Positions 12,236 to 27,000 of a stretch of DNA of 64,000 nucleotides are shown here, piece after piece; the stretch's first letter is position 1, and each line of letters begins with the position of its first letter. Source of the DNA: Bettongia penicillata ogilbyi (taxonomy: Eukaryota; Chordata; Mammalia; Diprotodontia; Potoroidae); contig JAJHZJ010000008.1 in assembly GCA_023548195.1 (NCBI GenBank), positions 2,686,215 to 2,750,214 of the forward strand. Direction: 5' to 3'. A model generated the notes under the pieces. That model was not told the origin of the DNA and made no database searches. It was given only the letters and a program-made list of their open reading frames with translations. The position numbers and the translations under genes were made by a program.

Positions 12236-13424
12236 AGGGTGGAGCAGACCCAGAGGAAAGAGATTGGTTTTGATTTCTACTCTCTGGTTGCTGGGCTAGA
12301 ACTGGGACACTTTTCTGCCTCTAACTGGAGGAATCCAAGATGGCTTGACTTCTGTTGACCCTGGTGACCATGAGATCACATACTGGTGCCCACTGGAAAA
12401 ATCTAGTCCTAGCAACACACAATGGAGTGAGTTTTCCTTGCTTAACCCTACATACTCGAACTTTCATCCTTGCCCATGTGGTCCATTTGAAAACAAGGCA
12501 CCACAGTGGCCTACTGCCTTACACATATAAGAGCTTAATAAGTTACTATTACTGAACTGGCAGTCCTTTACTATTTCACTGCTGTCTGGTTGCTGGTTTT
12601 TTTGCTTTTTTTCATTTAAGTCCCATCCCCAAAGGCAGTCCAACTTGGTAGGTGAGGAAAGGATCAACTTTCCCTTCTAAGATAAGCCCCATCCTAAAGA
12701 TATGCAAATACTCATGGAAGACATTGATTTTTAATATCTAGTCCAGGAAAAGGTATCACCTTTACATTTTACCTGGGGAAAATCTACAATATTAGCAGTT
12801 TGAATAAATGACATCTTAGAAGCCTGAATAGCAGGCATTACAGTGTCTGGCTTGTGCTCCAGGCACCACTAACAAGTATGGCAGGAATTGTAGAATTAAG
12901 CACACAATATGATACTATAATGATGAGCATACTTCAGTTAGTAGATTTTAATAAGATTTTAATAATACTGGTAAAATGCCAAATTGCATGACTGAAAATA
13001 CAGAGTACAAAAACCTTGGAGATGATAAAAATTCAGCTAAGTGTAATGCTTCATTTTTTTTTTAAAAGAGAGCAAGTAATGCTCTCCAAGAGAAGAGTCA
13101 TTTCTAAACAAAGGTACTAAACATAGCTAATAAAAAATTAAATTAGATAAAAGACAAGGTGCACTGACATGCATTCCCAAGCCTCATGCTGATTAGTGAG
13201 GCTGTTTGGTTTAAGCAATATTTTTGAAGACAAAGGCAATGAACCAGCTTGATTAAATATGCCCAAGTCACCCCTCTAGCTAGAACAGGCTGCCTCCAAG
13301 TGGGCACTTTCGATCTCGTGTTAGAGTAGGCCACGTGCAGAACAAAGGTGGACTAGGAGAGGACAGACAGAACCCAGCCTTGGCATGGAGACACCATTTC
13401 CAGCCAACAAGAAGAGGAAAGAGA

Positions 13425-13565
13425 AAGAACAAAAGATTTGGGGTTCTGGGTCAGAATGCCAACTCCAATACTTATTCGCTGGGCAAACCTCAGTGACTCA
13501 CTTCTCTTCTTGCTGCCTCAGTTGTCTTATCTGTTAATCTGAAGTCCCTTAAAACATGAAATCCT
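13425..13565 (+). repeat. MIR-type SINE
   Basis: 'ggcaaacctcagtgactcac' and 'cctcagttgtcttatctg'. Confidence 0.7.
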
Positions 13566-14034
13566 ATGAGTCTTTGACCTCAAACTTACAATCAACTAAC
13601 AATGTTTTGAGGGTCAGGAACAGGTTATTCCATAAAACTGACAGTTTATGGAACTCTCAAGAACAAGTGAATTAAATGAAGTGTCTGGCAAGAAGATGTA
13701 AAATAATTCACAAATAAACAGCTGTTTCTGCTCAGATCTCGTGACCAAGGTCAACAATAACTGCCTGGATCATCCAAGTAGGCCACTCAATCCATATTTA
13801 CTGATGTGGTGCAATATCCTCTGTCAGGATCTGAGAGGACGAGCCAGCAATCCTAAACATGGGATCATCATCTTTTGGTGACCTTCCCCCACGCTATTTT
13901 GAAGCTACTAAAATCTGAGCCTCTGTTTTTAACAAGGGCACTTCCATGTTCTACTTCACCGAGACCAGATGTTCAACCCGTATGTCTGCTCATCCCCACC
14001 AAGAAGACAATAACAATTACTTATCTGTTCCTCT

Positions 14035-14140
14035 AGCACAAGTAAACACACTATACATTAGTGAAGGATCACTCCTAACCCGAAGCAGTAAGATGGGGTA
14101 GAGTCTACCTAGGTAATCCCAACCAACCCTAGTGATTAGA
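14035..14140. repeat. Short repeat, copy 1
   Basis: 'agtaaacacactatacatta', 'agagtctacctagg' and 'ctagtgattag' parallel the copy at 16,590. Confidence 0.7.
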
Positions 14141-14189
14141 TATCAGGGTAACAGTAAGGCAGAGCCTTACTTATCACAGAGCCACAGAT

Positions 14190-14335
14190 CACGTAATCCC
14201 AACCTGTTATTTTTACAGATGAGAAAACAGAGGCAACAGATTAAGTCATTTGCCCAATTTACAGTATCTGGTAAATGGCAGTCAGGATCTGAACCCAGGT
14301 CCTCTGACTCCAAATCTAGCTCTTTTCACTGTCCT
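14190..14335 (-). repeat. MIR-type SINE in DCTD 3' UTR/flank, antisense
   Basis: 'acagatgagaaaacagagg', 'gaacccaggtcctctgac'. On the DCTD strand it is in sense orientation. Confidence 0.85.
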
Positions 14336-14626
14336 GTTTTTTGGTTTTTTTTTTAGGGAAAGAAGAAAATAAGCACCCCTATCCCAGCCCTGTCCATGCT
14401 ATAAATGTTTCACCATTTCAAATCAGAAATCAATAGCTTAAATAGATGTAGATTCCATGTGACCAGAGAGCCAGGAAAGAAGATTTGAGGCTTTATATTC
14501 TTCAGATGTCTACTTTCGCTGTACTGGCTATTAAAAAGTTATGGGTAACTTCGAGATGAAAGGCATTAGCAGCTTCTTAGACGAGGATAATCCCAATCTT
14601 CTAGAGTTTTAATGAGATGTAACTCA

Positions 14627-14702
14627 CTAAGGCTTTTGACTCGGTTGGCTGTTAATTGAATCAAAGTCAATGACAATCTTGCTGTACTTGGGTATGAATT
14701 TC
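14627..14702 (-). CDS. DCTD: DCTD terminal coding exon 6
   Basis: The acceptor ATGTTTAG ends at 14,703. The 76 nt complete Arg163 and encode residues 164-187: [18 protein letters not shown], then QPSQKP and TAG at 14,629-14,627. Human DCTD has Cys where this has Tyr169 (KYSK) and ends one residue later, so the tail is slightly diverged. An ATTAAA lies only about 14 nt past the stop, too close to be the main polyadenylation signal. Two ATTAAA motifs near 12,947-12,963 are candidates only. Confidence 0.94.
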
Positions 14703-17700
14703 CTAAACATAAAAAAAAGAAAAATATAAAGATATTATCTCATGAGTAGTTTAAAATAATTTGTTTACTTTGGCTTAACCAACATTTTCTGTAAGGAATA
14801 AAATGCCCTATGTTTTGCTTGAAGTTTTTTATCTGAGCCAATTAGAGCACACCATACTGACAGAAACATGGACAAAAAAAAGATGAAGACAGAAAGACAT
14901 ATAGGGTTGCTTAGGTCGTCTGTTCTTTAACTTTTGGAGTTCATGAATTATCAGGGAGTCAAAGGATTTCTAACAAGTGGGCTGCAGGACAGGACAACAG
15001 ATTACTGGTCCCACCCTCCCCAAATTTATCTCATTCTCTAACAAATTTTTTCAGTAAATTGGAAAGTATATTTCTGGTGGCTCAAGGATCTTAAGTTTTA
15101 TTTCACATCTCGCCCAGGGGCAGATAAATCAATGAACTTTTAATAGAAAGTGATTTAAAAATCATACTTGCAAGTACAAAATTAAAATGAGTCCCAAAAT
15201 CTTAAAAAAAAATTCAAATCTTTCTCAGCAATTAAAAAAAAGACAATATGTGGGGACTGAACTTATTTCTTTGGATCTAACAAAGAATTATTCAAATAAT
15301 AGGGAGTTAAAGTCTCATAAGGCATTGCACTTTGTTTAATTCAGGAGATTCATTAAGCACAGCCCATATCTCTAACCATTGCTGTAATGGGCAAAGACCT
15401 TAGGCTATTATCTTAAGCCCACTCTTGATCATGCCACTGACAAGACATCAGACCCACGTCCTTAAGCTTGTCATCTCAAAAAAGGCTCAACTCACTTTTT
15501 CCCAGGAATCTAGGTGGCTAATCTAGCTTGCAAGTAAAACACCTTATATCCCTCTTTTTGCCCAGTCAAGATGATGACCACAATCCAAACAGCTTCTGAA
15601 GGCAAGAAATACCTGAATAACTTTAAACCTCAATTTAAAATACTCCTGCAGGAATTCCTGGGTGTCTCAACCTAGCAGGTGGCTTTCATCCTAAATTTTC
15701 TATGCCACATTTGTTATATTTGCAAAATTTAAGAAGGTCTTATGTTAATATTGCAAAACTCTGTGAATTTTTAAATCCCCTCCTCCTAGAATAATTAGTC
15801 GAAGCCTTAGAAAGTTACTGGAGTTGAAGTCTGTTAAACAAATTGCCTTCAGATGCTCCTGTCATTGCTTTTAAAAATCTATTCTTTCAATGACATTGTT
15901 CAGATTCTTATTACAATGACAGTGTTTCCATCATTTCAAAAGCCCCAACAAAGCAAAGTCAGGTAACCCAGAAAGCAACTAGCGAGCATACTCCAATGTT
16001 GATATAAGTCAAATAAACTTCTTCATTAGGAAAAGAGATTTCTCAGAACTCGAACAAACAAAATGAAAGCCTCACACACATCAAAAGTTTGTCCTTTTTT
16101 ACCTGAATTTAATCCCGGCCAAATCAAACATGAGTCTTGCAGCTGTGGTTTCATCACTATCGTGGTATTTATCAGATATAAAAATAACTTCTTTTATACC
16201 TTAAGAGATAATGTGGAAAAGTCCATTAGAGAGTGCAGATACAGATAATATATAAGACTTATAGAAACAGATGGAGTCCTTGTAGTATCTGATTAATTAC
16301 ACTTTGTTAGGTGAGCTTACAGAAAATTCCAATTCTCACTAGTAAAAATCCCTATCTCCTATTCTCTGACATAGAAAAGGATATAGTACATCATTTGCTC
16401 AATAACCAACTTAGATTCCCACCTTCACCCCACTAATCTGACATGGAAACTTATTAAGACATTTAAGGCTTAATTAACATGATGACTGAATGTTAGGTAC
16501 AGGATTGAAGACTTAGAGCTAGAAGGGACCTCAGAAGTCAGGTTTGGCCCAACTCCCTCATTTTATGGATGAGAAAACTGAGATCTAATACAAGTAGACA
16601 CACTCTATATTAAGGAAGGACCAGTGCTAACCTGAAGCAATTAAGTAGCAAAGACGTAGAGTCTACCTAGGAATTCTAAGCAGCCCCAATGGTTGGGTTA
16701 ATAAAGTGACTTGTTAAACAGGCAATAAGCAGGTTAGCCAGAATCTGAACTAAACTGGCTTCACTCTGAACAGTCAATGGCATGATGGCTAAGTCAGGAA
16801 GAGCTAGGTACAAATTATGCCTCTGATTCTGTTATTTGTCTTTTGTTTTAGAAAGGGGCCAATGACATCGCAGGGTGATATCTTGACTTGTGAATGAATT
16901 GGATTTAAATGAGGCAGAGTTGCACAAAGTCTTCTGCCTCACTCTCTCTTCCAGAGTCATCAAAGTCCAGTGGCAAGTCAAAAGTTAAGATGATGATGGT
17001 GATGGCTTACGATGCAGTGGATGACCTTCACAGCACTGGAACATATCTGTTCTCATTCATCCATTGCACCAGGAGAAATCTTGGCATTCTGGGGTAGATA
17101 CCCCCCCAACTCACCAATAGGTCTGAGGCCCATCAGTTATCCTTAACCTGGTTTAGCCCAACTGCTGAGCCGCTTGAGGTGGACACCAAAAGTGGAAAGC
17201 ACCTCTGAAAAGGGCTCTGCAGTAACCACACCAGAGGTGCTGGCCCTCCCTGAAGACTCTAGACACCTCTGCCTTAACCTACCCTGTCTGTGTGACCCTG
17301 GGCAAATCACTTAATATGGCTGCCTCAATTTCCTGATTTGCAAAATGAGGGGTTTAGACTCAAGGGTGCCTAAGGTCCCCTCCAGGTCTAAATCAATGAC
17401 TCTTAAACTCACAAATTATAACTCAATATGCTACTTTGAGGAAAGGAGTGGAGAGGACCTGAAAATTCAGAACAGGGGTTCTTAACATGTGAACTCCAGT
17501 TTAAAAAATACTTTGATAAGTGAATTTCAATATAACTAGTTTTCTTTGTAATCCTACGTATTTTATCTTCATCTTTTAAAAAACATTCTGAGGAGTCTGT
17601 AAACATCATCACACCATCAGAGACGTCCATGACCCCAAGAAGTTTAAGAGTCTCTGATTTAAAAATGAGTGCCAAAATACTTCTAATTCCAATGTTTATA

Positions 17701-20700
17701 GTTTGAGAGGTATGGATATGTTTATTTCAAACAAGTTCCTTGGAAGTGGAGACAGAATATACTTGTCCTCATCCCCTTGTGACAATACTGAGATGGAAAG
17801 TTATCCCACTTGCGCTAGCATGCTCTCCATACCTTCTCTTTTCCCTACCCCTCCCTACCCACACATAAACAAGACTGCTTTTTTTGATTCCTGCTTCTTT
17901 TCCATTGTTCCCTCTGGAGAATGCAGTCTGGAGAAAATAAAACCCGAGTGAGAGCACAAAAGGAGGCCAGAAAAGTATTTTTATAAGAGCCCTTCAACAT
18001 GAGGCTTTTGATTTCAATACCCCCACACTGGATCTCTTCAGAACCACATGGAAGCACAAGATAAACAGGCCCTTTAAGCCACACATCTGGCCAACGTGAT
18101 AAGTGTTTAGGACTGAAGCCGAGAGTTTTATGGAGATAAAGTATACTGTAGTTAGCTCAATACTTGGATATCATAGTCTGAAGAAGGAGAAACATTCTGA
18201 GCGGCACCCTTGCTGCAAGAACACAGATTTATAGCAACTGTAATAAGAGGAAAAATTAAAGGCGGATCATATGAGTCTTATGACATTTCCGAACAAAGAT
18301 ATTTTAAAATCTTCAAATATCTACCCTATATTACAAATTAAAATTTCATGGAGAGGCTCCCAACTGACCTTGTTTCAGACAGAAGTTCATTTCCCCCCCT
18401 AATCTATGCATAATATGTCAGAGTACAGTAAATTGACAGTAATTATATTCAATGCCGGTGTTGTTCTTTGGCAGCTCGACAGTTTAAGAAGTTGCAAACC
18501 TAAATTACAAACATGCTAAGAATCACAGAAGATACAATTAGTCTTAGAGTACCTGGCACCATTCAAACACAAAACATGGGAAATCTCCTGCAAAGTTGAT
18601 AGTGCAATTAATTTAGATCTAAACAACAAGAATTTAAAATCAAATACATCTGTGATGAGGGACTCAGGAGCAGAAAGCAAAGCAAATGTGGCAGACGAAC
18701 CTGGCACTGGCTCTTACCTGCCTGGATGATAAGTTTGGCACACTCATTACACGGGAATAAGGCAACATATATGGTGCAACCCTTCACATCTGCGGAGTTT
18801 TTGTTCATAATGGCATTCAGTTCAGCATGGCACACTGCATGATGAGAGAGGGGAAAATAATATTCCAAGTCATGAAGAATATTATTGATATTAATGAAGT
18901 TCTCCTAATTGTATCCTATACAAGATCAATCACCTCAATGATAAAGATTACAGTTCTTAAAAATCAGCAAATAGAGGCATCCCAAAATCACCAAATGATG
19001 GTCAAGTGGTCTGACCAGTTTGGTAATTTGCAACAAAATCATTAGCCAGAGTGGTTTTAAGAACCTAAAGCAGATACCAAGGCCCAAGGCCAACCCTACC
19101 CTAAGTGTGTAACAACCCACGGCTTCACAATACCCTGGAGAACCCAAATGTCTATGGGAAACGGCTCATTTGTGCATTTATATGCATATGTAAGAACATT
19201 ATGGTCAAGAGGATGAGGTATAGTTATTTTTTTTTTTAAATTGGGAAGTAAAGCTAAGCATTTCTCTCTTGAGGAACTGGGTTCATCTCCCAGGTGATTC
19301 ATCCCAGAAACACTTAAAAGGCACCCAAGAACAGTAAGAATGTCCAACAAACAGTTCAGCTGAGTAAATACACCTTTTCTTTCTTAAAAGAAAGAGAAGC
19401 AGAAAAGGGAGAAAAATAAGGGAAGAGAAACTGTACTAATCCACATAAAGTATGCTACACTTTTATCTCAAATGAGCTGGTATGACACCTGTGTGTAGTC
19501 TACAGCTGGTATGATTTTTTCAATTTATATCTCTATTTGTTTTTCCTTCCAAAGGAAATTTCTCTTTAAGGGCCTGTATCAGGGATAAATTCAATGATAA
19601 TGAAAATCTAAGTTCTTCACCAACTGAGCAGCCCTTGATGGTTCCAAAAACCGGGTTAATTTCACTAATTTTTGTTCGCCCCCCCCCAACCTCCATTAGA
19701 TTGTGATCTCTTTGAAGGTAGGGGCTGTCTTTTGCCTTTCTTGGTATCCCTAGCACTTAGTAGAAAGCCAGGAACACAGCAGGCACTTAATAAATGTTCT
19801 TCTATTGACTACCTGACATTTCTGCCAGTATACCTGAATGTTTCTTGACCAGATCTGATCCATCTTTCAAGGCCTAGCTCAGTCCAACTCTTCCTCTATC
19901 AAGCCTTTTCCTCCCTTCTCTGAACCTTTAGAACTTGTCTATACAGTTCATCTGGTGCTTTATTATCTATTCCAAACTTTTAAACTTCAATTTAAAAAGT
20001 TTAAAAAACATTAAGTTAAAAAAATTTGCCTAAATAATTACTGATTTATTTCATTACATTACCTTAATTTTCTAATGTATCCCTCCCCTATTCACCCAGA
20101 AAGCCATCCCTTATTTTTAAAAAATTTAAGAAAAAAAGCACTTCAGCAAAGCTAATCAAACAACTCCCAACAAAATAAAGTGTTCTACAGCCATAGCCTA
20201 TGCCAAATAAAAAAGAAAAGATATACTCCTATCTCTTCTTTGGAGCCAAGCTTGGTCATCCTAATGACATGGATTATTGTCACAATTTTTTTTATTTGTT
20301 GACAAGGCTTCCCATGTTTTTCTTTATCCTTCATCAAAGAAGCAGTGATATTCCACTGCATTAAGGTTCCACAGTTTCTTTAGCTCTTCTCAAATGATGG
20401 GCATATGATCAGTTTTTCTGCTCTACAAAAGGCGCTACCATAAGCATTCTGATGTAGCTGGGACCCTTCATTTCTGACCTCACTGAGGTATACGCATAGC
20501 AACTATTTCTTATACACTTATATCTTGTCTCTTCAAATAAAAAGGCACCTAATGCTACTGCTTTCTGTATTCCTCATTGCCTACCATGGGCTCTTACACG
20601 TAGAAAACATTAAATAAATATTTGTTGCATGAAAGAGGGTATGCCTCTTTCCCTGAAAAGAAACAAAACTTGACATGATGGCCCCAGGGCCAAGGCTGAA

Positions 20701-20961
20701 ACTGTATTTCTAGAATGAAGCTTTCTGGTGGCCACATGGAAGTGGCTTCCTGGTCACCAAAGGCCCATTGAAGTGGGAATCCCTTGGTTACTGGCACTGG
20801 AGTCATCTCACCCTATCTACTTCCATTTCCACATGAAGATGAGGGATGCCATCTACCCAAATATTCATTTTATTCTATGGCTAAACCTTGTTAACTGTTC
20901 CAAAATGGAAGAGGGGGGCTGACCTTTCTTCTATGAGAAGGCTTCTTAATCCTCCCAGATG

Positions 20962-21012
<51 letters not shown>

Positions 21013-24000
21013 ATTTACATATATGTAAATGTTCCAGCTCAGTAGTGTCAATGGCTGCACTCCTCACATGCTGGCTTTCCGGACCTCCCTGAAGATTTAG
21101 CTCATGCTGCACCTTCTACAGGAGGCTTTGCCTATCCTCCCGCTACTAACTCCTTTTCTGAGATTACCCTCCTTTTACACGACGTATATCTCATATATAT
21201 ACAGAGTTATTTGTATACTATCTCCCCCATTAGACTTTAAGCACTTTGTGGGCAGAGGTCTATGTTTTTGCCTTTCTTTGTATCCCTAGAACTCATGTGG
21301 TTTTACAAATGCACACTGCCAGCCTGCCTGCCTGCCTGATAAAGCTTTACTGATCCATGGATTGAATAAAGGCTTATACCATTGCAAGTGCCCAGAAATG
21401 TCTGAAAAAAGAAGGAAACATTTTATTTCCAATAGGAAAGGAGAGCTCCATCCCAACACGCCCTCCTCCTCCTAAGAAATGCCCAAAGCACAATCATCTC
21501 CCCATCCCACAAGACCTAGAAGTTTTGCACAGGGACTACACATTGCTTGTTATTAGAAGCAATTAAATGTAATTGTCTCTTTTAAGCCCCCCTGGAGGGC
21601 AGAGCCCAGTCTACACAGCTCTTTGGAACTCCCAGGGAGCCTAAAGCAAAGCCATCAACACAATGGGTGTTAAATATTTATTGAAAGAATAAGGGAAGAA
21701 ATGAGGGCCCCAATTATTGATGGTGAAAGTTTAGATTTCCTAAATCCAAATGTCAAAGCAATGTTCCCTCAATGAACAAAATATACATTTTGGGTTACTT
21801 TCTATCCAGAACATTAAACAGGTTATGGACACAATTATATTCTCCTGTTCTGAATCGCCAGAAGAAACTGTCACACTGACTATAACAGTCTTCCCTTAAT
21901 TCATACTAGGCAGTTTGGGGCAAAATTTAACATTTCTATGTCCTGATTCATTAATGGAAATTACCATATGAAACAGATCCTCCTAGCTCAAGCAGCATTT
22001 TACAATTCTGCATAGAAAGAAAGGGTGGTTTATTGGCAATAATGCAGAGAATTATAAACAGGCTTCCTTTCACTTAGCTACAAAATAACTGGAGTTAAAA
22101 TGTAAAACCCTCCCTATTGAGAACATGGTCCGCTGGGCAATGTGAAAACCTTGAAATAGCGTGATCCTTAGAAATACATGAAACTACCTCTGTGGGAACG
22201 CAGCCTCCCAGCTGTCTAAGTGAGCACCAAATCTGGAAAAAGGCGAAAAAGCTGTCTTAATAAAGAGATACAGTACATGTCATTTCATTCCAGGGTTGAG
22301 TCAACAGCACATGAATCCCTCAAATCACATCACTCCTGGTCATTTCCTCTGTCATCTCTCTTGGGTTCTAGGGATCTCTGTAAAGAGAAACTGCAACCCT
22401 CTTCTTCCCATGGTGGGGGTGAGTGGGTAAGGACTACAGGCCCAAGCTGTGCTTAATTGTTTTTCTTTGTTACAAGGGGAAGACTGCAAGGGATGGGGGC
22501 TATCTAGGATAGGACTGTGACCTTGGAAACAAAAATCAATTAAATGTTAGGTAAGCTTTCTTTCTCATAGCTCTGTCTTTCTAATGGGCTCAGTCCAAAC
22601 TCTCAGGGTTACATCCACCATTTCTTTCCACTGTGTACAAACCTCAACAGAATGTAAGTTCTCTGAAAGCAAGAATTACATCATTTTCATTTTTGCACCC
22701 TTGGTGCCTTAAACAATACGGGAAATTAATGAATATTAGTTGAACTGAAATGAATTCCTGTAGTTGTACAACTGAATTCTGTTGGAGCAAAAAGAGCCAT
22801 CTGCTTTGATCAAAGGGCAGCTAGGTGGTGCAATGGATAGAGAGCAGGGTCTAGAGTCAGGAAAAATGAAGTTCAAATCCAGCCTCAGACACTTATTAGC
22901 TGCGCGATGCTGGGCAAACCCTATTTGCTTCAGTTTCCTCATCTGTAAAATGACATGGAGAAGGATATGGTAAACCACTCCAGTATCTGTGCCAAGAAAA
23001 GTCCAAATGAGGTCATGAAAAGTTGGACGTAACTGAAATGACTAATCAATATGTTGACCAAATGAACCTGATAAGTGACAAAACTGCACTGGACTGAAAA
23101 GACAAGAGGCTGCTCTTTGTATACCTAGTAACTAGTACCCAGTGCCCTGTTCTGTGTACCTTTAATGTACACGTCTGTTTGCATGTCATCTCCCCCCATT
23201 TAAAGTTGGGCTATCCAAGGGCAGAGGTTGCATTTTGCCTTTCTTTGTATACCCTCAAATTAGCAGAATGCCTGGCACACAGTAAGGGCTTAATAAATGT
23301 CTGCTGACATGACTCCTCCAACTCTGGATTTGCACTCTCATTACGATTAGCCGTGAAGACAAATATACACAATAGAGGCTTGCTGTTTCATGTCCAACCC
23401 TCTTTTTCTGTTCAACTACATATGTACAAATGCCCTCTTCTGGTATTTGTTAAGTTCAAAAAATTTTAAATGATAATTAAAAAAAGAGACCAATGGCCTG
23501 ACTTTAGACTTCCCACCAAATCCTTCTTTCTAACCTAAGTTTCAGTCTAGTCTTTAGCTTCCTGGAGGAACTGAAGGAACAAACAGTTCTCTTGTCTGAT
23601 ATATGAGCACACACTGACCACCGATGCCCCTGCTTCTCTCAGGATGGCTCATCGCCTCAGGAAAGTGTCTGTTTTTCTGATGTTTACACCCCAGTACTTG
23701 GAACAGTATCTGGCACTCGGTTGTTTTTTTTCACTGCTTTCAGTCACATCCAACGCTTCGTGATGTTACTTAGGATTTTCTTGGCAAAAATGCTGGAATG
23801 GTTCACCATTTCCTTCTCTAGCTCATTTGATAGATGAGGAAACTGAGGCAAACAGGGTTAAGTGGCTTGCCCAGGGTCACACAGCGAGTAAATGTCTGAG
23901 GCCAAATTTGGACTCAGGAAAAGGAGTCCTTCTGACTGGAGGGCCAGCAATCTATCCATTGTGTCACCTTACTGCCCATTCTGGCACTTAGTATGTGCTT

Positions 24001-27000
24001 AATAAATGTATTCTGAATTGCATGTCTCCTCTTCTGACACCCCACCCATCTTCCATCCACAGCAGGTGGATCCATCCCACCGCGTAAACACAGCCACTGT
24101 CCTAGCACAGGCCCTAATAATGGCTTGACTGTCCCTATTATAAAATTCTCCCAACTGACCTCTTGTCTCCAGTTTCTCCTCTACTTCCCAATCAATCCTC
24201 TGCTTAGCTGCGAAGATAATCTTCCTAAGGTACAGCTCAGTACACGTCACTCCTCTGAGCCCCAAAATCCTCAGTGGCTTCATTAGGATAAAATTCCAAC
24301 CCCTCAGCCCCTTCAAGGCCTCCCACCCCTCTTTCTGGCTAGCCTTCACTTACTCTGGCTGTTCCTGCTAAAATGGACTCCTGGCTATAGCCCAAATTCC
24401 ACATACCAGCTCCCACCCCAGAGCATTTGCCCAATTTGCATTCTCCTCCCCTACACCTGGAATGCATTGCATGTAGTCCTCAATTCTGGGTCTTATTCCT
24501 TATGTTGGTTCTACACTGAGATCAGATATTATCCCTTGCCTGGGAAGCCTTTCCTGATCCCTGCAGGCAAGGGGCTTCTCTCTTCAAATTATCCTGTAAC
24601 TCCTTCTCTCTCTCCATGTTCTACCTCCAGAATGCTGATTTCTTGTAGGAAGACACTTTTTGTCTCTTACATTCAATTCCATCCATGGTACAGTGGTGGA
24701 TGGAGTGCTGGGCCTGGATTCAGGAATTTAAAATCCAGTCTCAGACTGTGAGACCCCGGGCAAGTCACTTTACCTCTGCTCTGGGGATAACTACCTTGCA
24801 GTGTTGTTGTAAGGATTAAATGAGCTAATATTGATTTTAAAAAAATAAAAGCATTTAGTACAGTGCTTGGCGCAGAGGAGGCCCTATTGAAATGCTTATT
24901 CTTTTCACACTAAACCCAATAACCCTCTACTCATCCTTCTAGACATCTCTGCTAGCTTTGTTCTTGATGACCAGTCTCCATTTTAACTCTTTTTAGTGTC
25001 AGGAAAGGACCAACTAAGTAGGCGGCACAGTGGATAGAGTTGGGGAGACCTGAGTTCAAATCTGGCCTCAGACACTTACTAGCTGTGTGACCCTGGGCAA
25101 GTCACTTAACCCTCCATCTCTTCTGTCAAATGAGCAGGAGATGCAAATGGCAAAGCTCTCCAGCATCTATGCTAAGAAAACCCCAAATAGGGTCATAAAG
25201 AGAGCATGAAGAGTTTACTCCTCTGACCACTCTCCTATGTCAACTCTGTCCTCCCCCACCTTTGTGGGGATTTCCCAATGCACCGTCCTAAGTTTAATAG
25301 CATTTCTCTCTCTCTACTTATCTGCCTGAGGAACAGGCCTCCTCACTCAAGGCTCTCAAATCTTTATCTCTCATCCTGACTTTGCCTCCCCAGTCCCTTC
25401 TTTATGAGCAGCCCGCAGGAAATCTGCATCTTGAAGCCACTCCAGTGAAATCTGACAAATAAATATTACGCCCCTGCCAAAGCTAAGAAGTTAAGGAACT
25501 GAGTTATCTTCCTATTTTGCTAAACAACCATAATTCTCTGTTGGAATTCCTAAGTATCTCTGTGGTAAGTATTGTAAACAATCCTGATGACAAAAACCAA
25601 GCAGATGAAAGTGACTTTCCTAGAGATCTTAAGAAAAATGAAGGCTTTTTGTATCCTCAGGAGGCACGCTGGTCAAGTGCACCAAAGAAGGCGCAACATC
25701 CTTGCAATATTCATGAGATGCTTTAAATCTGAGAAAATATAACCAATTACTAAAGCATTTTAGCTGAGTGCTAATGCCCCAATGAAACTAACCATACTTG
25801 ATGCTTATTTGATAAGAACAGAGAACAATATAAAACCATTCAATTACTTCCCCAAATAATCTAAAATGAAAGAAATGAGATGCCAAAAATATCAGATTAA
25901 TACTTTTAAAAGCTCATGATTGCCAGAAGGAAAATCTTCTTTTCAGGTAATTATAAGACAATTCATATACTTGGGTCTCTTGTTCTGGCACTCAGAATTC
26001 AGTTCTGCATTAACCCCGGACCACTGTGAAGAGATTGTATAATTAGAAAAATGTATTTTTCAAAAATCTCCCTTGCCTGATTAATCCTTACTGTCTTGTG
26101 TAGGTGGTTCACCTAGAAGGCTGACAAATTAATAGGATATATTCTATCCCTGGTTAGATTTAAAAGAATCTGGGTCTTCATAATTTTGGAGATTTGACTT
26201 TTATCTCATTTGATATAAGACGAAGATCTGTTTCTGACAATGGTATTATTAAAATTACTCACAGAGGTGACAAGGTAAGAAAAAATGAAGTGAAGACACT
26301 GTCAAGGAAAAAAAAACTTAATGCTCCTCCAATAATCGAGCAGTAATGCAACTTCAGTACAGTCGATTGATCTGAAGACAGCATGCAAGGATGACAGGTA
26401 ATAATGATGCTTGGCAAAATATGGCGGCAAGTAGCCTTTCAGTTTTTACTCCCATTAAAGAGGAGAGGAGTTCTGCAGATTGCCTGAAAGCCTGCATTTT
26501 TGGGGTAGGTTATTTTTCTTTTAAAAAATGTTTTCCAGCCCAGAAAAGCTATCTTGACCCAAGCTAACCTTAGAAATTAGGGTGCTTGACACAGTGGCAA
26601 AACAAGGGCATGGGGCTTACAGCCAGGTACAGGTGATGTGGGACCACTTAGGAATGGCGTACATTGATCTCTCTAAAATAGCAGCAGGGCTCTCTACATG
26701 TTTCCCTGGGGAACCCATTCCCTGAACCAAGTTGATGACTCTGAAGGTTCTAGGACTTTGAGAGCCACCTATGTTCAAAATGTAGACAGTTCAGTTCATT
26801 GGTAATACAGGGTGAGGTTGTAAAAACAAGAGAAACTTATACCATAGTTCTTCTGGAATTTTCAAAGGGTAAAATGTGCCCTCTTTCCAATGCATCCTTG
26901 TTACCCAATTAACAACTGAGATGAGATGGGACACATAGGTTGAACGTCAGCTTGTTTGTGACTCTCATAATTCCTTGTTAATTTTCACCATAAACTCCAG

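Larger units (their letters stand above)
1..14626. other. 3' UTR and downstream flank of DCTD
   Basis: No other gene is supported here. The first part after the stop (below 14,626) is 3' UTR of unknown length. The rest is interspersed repeats listed separately. Stretches such as 1-520, 740-1,880, 3,590-4,530, 4,810-5,900 and 12,240-13,420 show nothing I can name. Confidence 0.7.
16200..18717 (-). other. DCTD intron 4
   Basis: A 2.5-kb GT-AG intron containing a MIR split by a short repeat (about 16,500-16,760), a MIR at 17,270-17,400 and a MITE-like copy at 17,470-17,665. The remainder is unassigned. Confidence 0.9.

Noticed and set aside
14608..14613. ATTAAA 14 nt after the DCTD stop as polyadenylation signal
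   Set aside because: A 3' UTR this short would be highly atypical for the gene, and the hexamer is a common AT-rich word.
22799..23050. tRNA-like heads of SINEs as possible tRNA genes
   Set aside because: The heads are diverged, lack a full cloverleaf and are part of dispersed SINE copies.
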